From: Rhizobium sp. WSM4643
Lineage (GTDB): Bacteria; Pseudomonadota; Alphaproteobacteria; Rhizobiales; Rhizobiaceae
DNA: 64,000 nucleotides
Direction of reading: 5' to 3'
Assembly (NCBI RefSeq): GCF_025152745.1
Contig: NZ_CP104040.1
Span: forward strand, 682,001-746,000
Below are positions 59,938 to 64,000 of the stretch, piece after piece (the stretch's first letter is position 1; each line of letters starts with the position of its first letter). Under the pieces are notes generated by a model, which was not told the DNA's origin, did no database searches, and worked only from the letters and a program-made list of their open reading frames with translations. The position numbers and the translations under genes are program-made.

Positions 59938-60216
59938 TCAGTGATACCGCCGCCAGTGATCGCGGTAGATATAAGGCCCGTTCAGATCCCAGGCCATGTC
60001 GTTCATCAGCTCGGCACTTTGCGCCCGCGATTCGGCGCGCCGGTCGAGATCGATGCGCTGCAGGCAGGTGGCAAAGCCATCCGTGCCACGCCGGAAGCCG
60101 TAGCCCAGGCAGCGCTGCTCATCCGCCGCCCGCCGCTCCTCCGGCGTCATCGTCTGGCAGGCGGACAGCCCGGCGACGATGGTGGCGAGGGCGGTGATGA
60201 GAATAGGGATGCGCAT
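59938..60216 (-). CDS. Small hypothetical lipoprotein
   Basis: A 92-residue lipoprotein. The leader ends in the lipobox GLSAC (cysteine at residue 20), then QTMTPEERRAADEQRCLGYGFRRG. Two further cysteines are in the mature part (QRCLGYG, FATCLQR). The C-terminus carries Trp/Tyr-rich WDLNGPYIYRDHWRRYH. It converges on ppdK. Similar small lipoproteins occur in rhizobia; function unknown. Confidence 0.75.
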   Translation of the reverse strand: MRIPILITALATIVAGLSACQTMTPEERRAADEQRCLGYGFRRGTDGFATCLQRIDLDRRAESRAQSAELMNDMAWDLNGPYIYRDHWRRYH

Positions 60217-60320
60217 TGGATTGGTCCTTGGAATGCTTTTCCCTGAGGAAAGGCCATTCGGGCGAGGGCGTCAAGCCAGTGCCTCGGTTCGGATGTTGCC
60301 GAGACTGGGTGATTAGGTGA

Positions 60321-60462
60321 GCCGTGTACCGTGCGGCCCCCTTCATCTGCCTGCCGGCATCTTCTCCCCGCTTGGGAGAAGAGGGCATCGAGACGTTGCG
60401 GCACATTCCCTTCTCCCCAGCGGGGGGAAGGTGGCCCGAAGGGTCGGCCGCACGGCACGCCA
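60321..60462. repeat. RIME-like inverted repeat
   Basis: One arm at 60321-60385 (GCCTGCCGGCATCTTCTCCCC) and another at 60408-60462 with CTTCTCCCCAGCGGGGGGAAGGTGGCCCGAAGGG-like sequence (key blocks CCCCAGCGGGG, GGTGGCCCG). It lies between two small reverse-strand genes. Confidence 0.8.
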
Positions 60463-60516
60463 TTCATTGTTGCCTTCGCTTGCGCTCAGCGCATTCGCGA
60501 CTTTGCGGCTCACCCT

Positions 60517-60714
60517 TCACGCCGCCCCAGCCGGATCCCCGATTGGCAGCAGCGCCGGATCAACCGGCGGATCCAGAGGATTCTTCGTATCGTCCGGATC
60601 CTGCGCCGGCGTCTGTGGCGGTTTTTGCTGGATGCGATCGGGAGTGCCTGATGTCGGCGTCGGGCCGCGCGGCGTATCGGCATTGGGTGTCGGGATCGGG
60701 TCTTTGTTGGGCAT
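60517..60714 (-). CDS. Small proline-rich protein
   Basis: A 65-residue protein, largely Pro, Asp, Thr and Gln (for example TPNADTPRGPTPTSG and KNPLDPPVDPALLP), probably disordered. AAGGAGG at ideal distance from ATG 60714 is the best support that it is expressed; the open frame extends upstream, but without such a site. No signal peptide, no family. Confidence 0.6.
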   Translation of the reverse strand: MPNKDPIPTPNADTPRGPTPTSGTPDRIQQKPPQTPAQDPDDTKNPLDPPVDPALLPIGDPAGAA

Positions 60715-60858
60715 GAGTGCCTCCTTTTCGAAAAAGGAACGGCAGCCTCGGCACTTGGTTCCACTTTTGCCGGCCAACCTTTCTATGCATCAGGGCCATT
60801 CCTATGTATGAGGAAAACATAGCCTCTCCCTGAGGGGCCGGCAAACCTTGGAACGAGC

Positions 60859-61104
60859 ATGGCCCTTCGCGATCGATTTTCGAAAAAACTGAACTGTCCG
60901 CAATGCGGCAATGAGGGCTTTGCCGAAGCCTCGGAAGTCGATGATCCCAAGCGCAAGCACCCGGATTTCAAGGTCGATCAGTTGCCGCGCGGCTTCGGCG
61001 TGCAGCGGCCGTCCAACCATCAGGAAAATTTCGTGATCAAGTGCGAATGCGGCCGCAAGTTCCCCTTCCGCAGCGTCGCCGAAGCTGCGGCCGAGCGCCG
61101 GTAG
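60859..61104 (+). CDS. Small zinc-ribbon-like protein
   Basis: An 81-residue protein with two Cys pairs, LNCPQCGNEG and IKCECGRKFPF, spaced about 45 residues apart; together they could bind one zinc ion. The rest is charged and soluble (DDPKRKHPDFKVDQLPRGFG). The stop TAG is completed by the start of the palindromic repeat at 61103. Function unknown; a nucleic-acid or protein-binding role is possible. Confidence 0.68.
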   Translation: MALRDRFSKKLNCPQCGNEGFAEASEVDDPKRKHPDFKVDQLPRGFGVQRPSNHQENFVIKCECGRKFPFRSVAEAAAERR

Positions 61105-61151
61105 AGCAATTCCAGGAAAAGTGTGAAGCGGTTTTCCGTCCGGAATTGCGT
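61103..61151. repeat. Short palindromic repeat with CAATTCC arms
   Basis: A 49-bp imperfect palindrome, two differences from the copy at 38203-38251. The arms are AGAGCAATTCC and GGAATTGCGT. The core GGAAAAGTGTGAAGCGG is shared, in inverse orientation, with the repeat at 61782-61832. It starts within the stop codon of the zinc-ribbon gene. Confidence 0.92.
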
Positions 61152-61164
61152 AAAAAAATGAAAC

Positions 61165-61557
61165 TCAGATCCGCTGCAGCACTTCGATGAAGGCATCGGC
61201 GAAACGCACCAGCGGCGCGGTCTCTTCATCGGGCGCCTGCATGCGGATCTCGGTGCCGTTGCCGTCGAGCAGCGCTAGGACGACGCGCATCTCCTGGCCA
61301 TCGCCTGGAATGCGCAGCACGGCGATGCGGCGGCAATCGTCGATGAGGCCGCCGGCCGGCAGGTCGAACAGCAATTCGCCACCGGAGCGTGCCGCGGCCT
61401 GGCGCACCGCCGCGCAGAAGTCGGTATCGCCGCCGGCATAGCTTTCGAGCGAAAGTTCGAGTTCGAGCAGCTCCAGCGGCAGCATCGTTTCGGACTGGTG
61501 GTCGATCCCGCCAAGCGCGGACGCCTGCGGCCTTGCTGCCATCTCGGGTGAAATCAT
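61165..61557 (-). CDS. Conserved hypothetical protein
   Basis: A 130-residue soluble protein, acidic, with ELLELELSLESYAGGDTDFCAAVRQAAARSGGELLFDLPAGG in its first half (key: LLELELSLES, DTDFCAAVRQ). ATG 61557 was chosen because GAGGAGAG lies upstream. No motif pointing to an enzyme is seen. It converges on the zinc-ribbon gene across the palindromic repeat. Confidence 0.65.
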   Translation of the reverse strand: MISPEMAARPQASALGGIDHQSETMLPLELLELELSLESYAGGDTDFCAAVRQAAARSGGELLFDLPAGGLIDDCRRIAVLRIPGDGQEMRVVLALLDGNGTEIRMQAPDEETAPLVRFADAFIEVLQRI

Positions 61558-61781
61558 CCCGTCTCTCCTCTGCATCTGGAGATGAAACCGCGGCAGAATG
61601 GCCTTTTTTTGACATATCAGCAAGGGCTTATAAAGAAGGCCTCGTTTCGCCATGGCCATCGCCCAGGATTCCAACGCAATGCTTCAGACAATCGTTTCAA
61701 TTTAGCCGAATCTTGCCCGAGATCCGGATGACTTCAGGCCGGGCCGGCCTAAAATCTGAATCCCGATCTAAATCAAAGAAT

Positions 61782-61832
61782 AGAGCATGATGTCGTCCGA
61801 AAACCGCTTCACACTTTTCGACATCATGCTCT
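61782..61832. repeat. Short palindromic repeat with CATGATGTCG arms
   Basis: Perfect 14-bp arms AGAGCATGATGTCG (61782-61795) and CGACATCATGCTCT (61819-61832). The central part GAAAACCGCTTCACACTTTT is the reverse complement of the core of the CAATTCC-arm repeats. Two arm types therefore share one core. Confidence 0.92.
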
Positions 61833-61896
61833 AAACAGGGTTGAGGCGATTTGCGTGGTCGAACGCGCGGGCGCTGACGAGCAACCGGTAAGTTTG

Positions 61897-62808
61897 ATGG
61901 CCATCCGCTATGACCGCCCCGTTTCCAGCGCCGCCCGCTTTTCGCGGCTGCTCGGGGCGTTTTCCCTGGTGCTGGCGCTGGCTGTCATGATCGCCCATCG
62001 CTTCGGCGGCCTCGCCACACCCTATCTGGTGCTGCTGTTGATTGCCGCCGCCGGCGGCGCGCTTCTCGCTGTCATGCTCGCCGCACTCGGGCTGCGCAGC
62101 CTCTGGATGACGGGGGCCGAAGGCGGGCTGGCGGCGCTGGCGGCGCTGATCTATGCCGCCTTTCCGCTCGGCCTCGGCGCCTATGCCGCCGAGCGCTACA
62201 TGACGCTGCCTGATATCTATGACGTTTCCACCGATCCGGTCTCCGCACCCGACTGGCTGTCGCAGCCCTATTTCAACCAGATCTGGCTGCAGCGCAGGGT
62301 TGAGGTGACGCCGGAGGATCGCGAAAAGCAGCTCGCCGCCTATCCCGAACTGACCGGCCGGCGCTATGAGGGCGCGCTCGACCGCGTGCTTGAAGCGGTG
62401 CGCAAGGTCGCCAAGATGAGCGGCATGACCATCACCAGGAGCAGTGGCGACACCGAGCCCGGCCGCGATCCCGAGGACAGACCGGTCAAGCCGCCGGAGG
62501 CGAGCGACGATGCCGTGGCCGATGCGCCCGATATCATCCCCGTGCCGACGCCGCGCCCTTATGACGACGATGTCGCCAAACTGATCCGCGGCGTCAACGG
62601 CGTGACGCTGCAGGGCACCACGCGCACGCTGATCCTCGGCCTGCGCTTCGATTTCATCATTCGGCTGCGCGAAGAGGCCGAAACCACCTTCGTCGACATC
62701 CGCGTCGCCTCCCGCTACGGCCAACACGACCTCGGCTTCAGCGCCGAAATCGCCGGCGATTATCTGAAGGCGCTGGATGCTGAGCTGCTGGGAATTGCGG
62801 GTGGGTGA
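61897..62808 (+). CDS. DUF1499 membrane protein
   Basis: A 303-residue protein with two or three N-terminal membrane helices (about 18-40, 45-70, 75-97), then a soluble DUF1499 domain (DIYDVSTDPVSAPDWL, RRYEGALDRVLEAVRKVAKMSG, and a closing VDIRVASRYGQHDLG). A Pro/Asp-rich linker sits in the middle (EASDDAVADAPDIIPVPTPRPYD). ATG 61897 starts the recognisable protein; a GTG 14 codons upstream is also possible. Function unknown. Confidence 0.82.
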   Translation: MAIRYDRPVSSAARFSRLLGAFSLVLALAVMIAHRFGGLATPYLVLLLIAAAGGALLAVMLAALGLRSLWMTGAEGGLAALAALIYAAFPLGLGAYAAERYMTLPDIYDVSTDPVSAPDWLSQPYFNQIWLQRRVEVTPEDREKQLAAYPELTGRRYEGALDRVLEAVRKVAKMSGMTITRSSGDTEPGRDPEDRPVKPPEASDDAVADAPDIIPVPTPRPYDDDVAKLIRGVNGVTLQGTTRTLILGLRFDFIIRLREEAETTFVDIRVASRYGQHDLGFSAEIAGDYLKALDAELLGIAGG

Positions 62809-62920
62809 GCCGCGGTGGCGCAAAGCGCCAGCAATCGATCCGGCGAATCGATTGCAGTTGCGAACGCCCTGAGCCCAAGCGAAGGGCCGGGATAGGGTGC
62901 GGCAAACTCAACGCCTTGGA

Positions 62921-63041
62921 CCGCAGCGTCTCGATTCCCTCTTCTCCCCAGCGGGGGTCCGAAGGACGGGTCGAGACCCGCGGCTCGACCCCGGTCAGTG
63001 CCCGTAGGGCGGATGAGGGGGCCGCCGAAGCCGGTCTTTCC
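62921..63041. repeat. RIME-like repeat unit with inner insert
   Basis: CTTCTCCCCAGCGGGG is followed by GTCCGAAGGACGGGTCGAG and GGCTCGACCCCGGTCA instead of AGAAG, then GTGCCCGTAGGGCGGATGAGG. It is followed by part of the linker that also occurs in the composite elements (GAAGCCGGTCTTTCC). Confidence 0.82.
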
Positions 63042-63120
63042 AACAACACCATGTGAGTTCCACAACGCTCGCGTCGTCTCAGCCGCCGAATAGATTATTA
63101 CGAGAGGGGTGTGCCGTGTA

Positions 63121-63388
63121 GCCCCCTCATCCGCCTGCCGGCACCTTCTCCCCGAGGGGAGAAGAGATTTGCGGCGACCTCTCGATTCCCTCTTCTCCCC
63201 AGCGGGGAGAAGGTGCCCGTAGGGCGGATGGGGGGGCCGGCGAAGCCGGTCTTTCCTTACAACGTTCATGCGGGATTCTACCACGCTCGCGTCGGCATGG
63301 CGGGATAGTTAAAATGAGAAGGCGTGCCGTGTGGCCCCCTCATCCGACCCTTCGGGCCACCTTCTCCCCGCTGGGGAGAAGAGGACAT
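63121..63388. repeat. Composite RIME/ABC-like repeat (inverted copy of the 5.6-kb element)
   Basis: Two palindromic units (63121-63258 and 63330-63388) and the linker between them match, in reverse complement, the composite at 5607-5882. Shared linker words include GAAGCCGGTCTTTCC, GCGGGATTCTACC-like and TAGTTAAAATGAGAAGG-like sequence. Confidence 0.85.
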
Positions 63389-63442
63389 GCCGCGCCCTCA
63401 CTCCACCACCAACAACCCGTATGCTGCACCATCGCCGCGTGA

Positions 63443-63615
63443 GCCCCCCTCTGCCCTGCCGGGCATCTCCCCCACAGGTGGGGAGATCACTAGTGGCTTG
63501 AACTTCCTGCCCATCTACCGTTTCGCCGTGCTGGACGTTTATTGTTTGGGGAAGCCCGTGCGCCCAGCCAATCTCCCCACCTGTGGGGGAGATGCCCGGC
63601 AGGGCAGAGGGGGGC
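63443..63615. repeat. Perfect 45-bp inverted repeat with 83-bp centre
   Basis: The arms 63443-63487 and 63571-63615 are exact reverse complements (start GCCCCCCTCTGCCCTGCC, end CCACAGGTGGGGAGAT). The 83-bp centre (63488-63570) shows no gene. The whole unit of 173 bp resembles a miniature mobile element or large hairpin. Confidence 0.9.
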
Positions 63616-63688
63616 TGGCACGGCACGCCTGCAGAGGTTAGGGAGGGTCACTTTGTGCCCCCACAAGGCGACTTCACCGCAGCCACAC

Positions 63689-64000
63689 TCACTCCTCCAC
63701 CACCAACCACCCCGTATACCGCACCACCAACCCCGTCAGCCGCCCGCCGATCTCCACGTGGAAGTGGAAGCGCCCATCGCGCTCCTCCTCATAGGTATCG
63801 CCACCCGGCGCCAGAAACATCGGCAGCGGAATGCCGCAGAACCGCCAGCCGCGCACCACGAGCCGCAGCTTTTCCCCATCCGGCACCGGCGCCATCAGCA
63901 CCCGGAACGGCCCGAAGACCTCGGCGAGCAGATGCCGGTCGCGGCCCTTTGCCTGGACCTGCCAGCTGCGGAAGACCGTGCCGCCGAAATCCCGCGTCCA
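63689..64000 (-). CDS. DUF4166 domain protein (3' part, cut by window edge)
   Basis: The last 103 codons of a reverse-strand gene that continues beyond position 64000. The readable part includes WTRDFGGTVFRSWQV, HLLAEVFGPFRVLMAPV, LPMFLAPGG and GLVVRYTGWLVVEE, which match the end of DUF4166 proteins. The frame stays open to the window edge, so an internal start is not needed. Function unknown; in some rhizobia DUF4166 is fused to an SDR-type oxidoreductase. Confidence 0.82.
   Translation of the reverse strand, partial: WTRDFGGTVFRSWQVQAKGRDRHLLAEVFGPFRVLMAPVPDGEKLRLVVRGWRFCGIPLPMFLAPGGDTYEEERDGRFHFHVEIGGRLTGLVVRYTGWLVVEE

Overview
The window looks like chromosomal DNA of a fast-growing rhizobium close to Rhizobium etli / R. 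leguminosarum. This rests on the high GC content, the alphaproteobacterial gene order (ctaCDBGE, DUF983-surf1-ispH-thrB-rnhA, M16 peptidase-thrC, mutY-DciA-like-dsbA-smc), a CcrM-type methyltransferase, and many RIME/ABC-like palindromic intergenic repeats. No tRNA, rRNA, CRISPR array, IS transposase or integrase gene was recognised.

Layout. 0.1-5.5 kb: an aa3-type cytochrome c oxidase operon (ctaC, ctaD, ctaB, small ctaF-like gene, ctaG, ctaE) closed by a strong terminator. 5.6-14.4 kb: a repeat pair, a reverse-strand CPT-like P-loop kinase, then DUF983-surf1, ispH, thrB-rnhA, a zinc metallopeptidase, CsbD, YqgE, a DsbD-N-like protein and a peroxiredoxin. 14.6-31.0 kb: an accessory stretch. 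It holds two CMD/AhpD-like genes and an NTF2-like remnant, divergent from LysR, a flavin monooxygenase and a polar-amino-acid-type ABC importer. It also holds an AztABC-like zinc importer behind Zur-box-like sequence, a RidA/TetR pair with an inverted-repeat operator candidate, two methyltransferase genes (one frameshifted) and a sulfite-oxidase-fold enzyme. 31.0-37.3 kb: reverse-strand EAL/degenerate-GGDEF sensor, GNAT, M16 peptidase and thrC. 37.5-46.8 kb: a lipoprotein, a PIN toxin with DUF433-type antitoxin, a HAD phosphatase, a chemoreceptor, a cluster of tiny secreted Gly/Ser-rich proteins, and ArsR divergent from a NIPSNAP/ABM-like pair. 46.9-60 kb: ccrM, an NTF2-like protein, HAD, mutY, a DciA-like protein, an orphan RelB-like antitoxin with a deleted toxin, a DsbA-like lipoprotein, smc and ppdK. 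60-64 kb: small hypothetical genes embedded in repeats, a DUF1499 protein and the 3' part of a DUF4166 gene cut by the window edge.

How the genes work together. CtaB and CtaG plus Surf1 supply haem and copper assembly for the CtaC/D/E core. ThrB and ThrC are the last two threonine biosynthesis steps, here about 26 kb apart. CcrM, Smc and the DciA-like protein belong to the chromosome cycle. The most unusual content is (i) the LysR/monooxygenase/ABC/CMD cluster as a possible uptake-plus-oxidation module, (ii) the clustered low-complexity secreted proteins, and (iii) the layered repeat architecture. That architecture includes a nested palindrome inside RIME-like units, two inverted copies of a roughly 270-bp composite, short palindromes that supply stop codons, and a perfect 45-bp inverted repeat.
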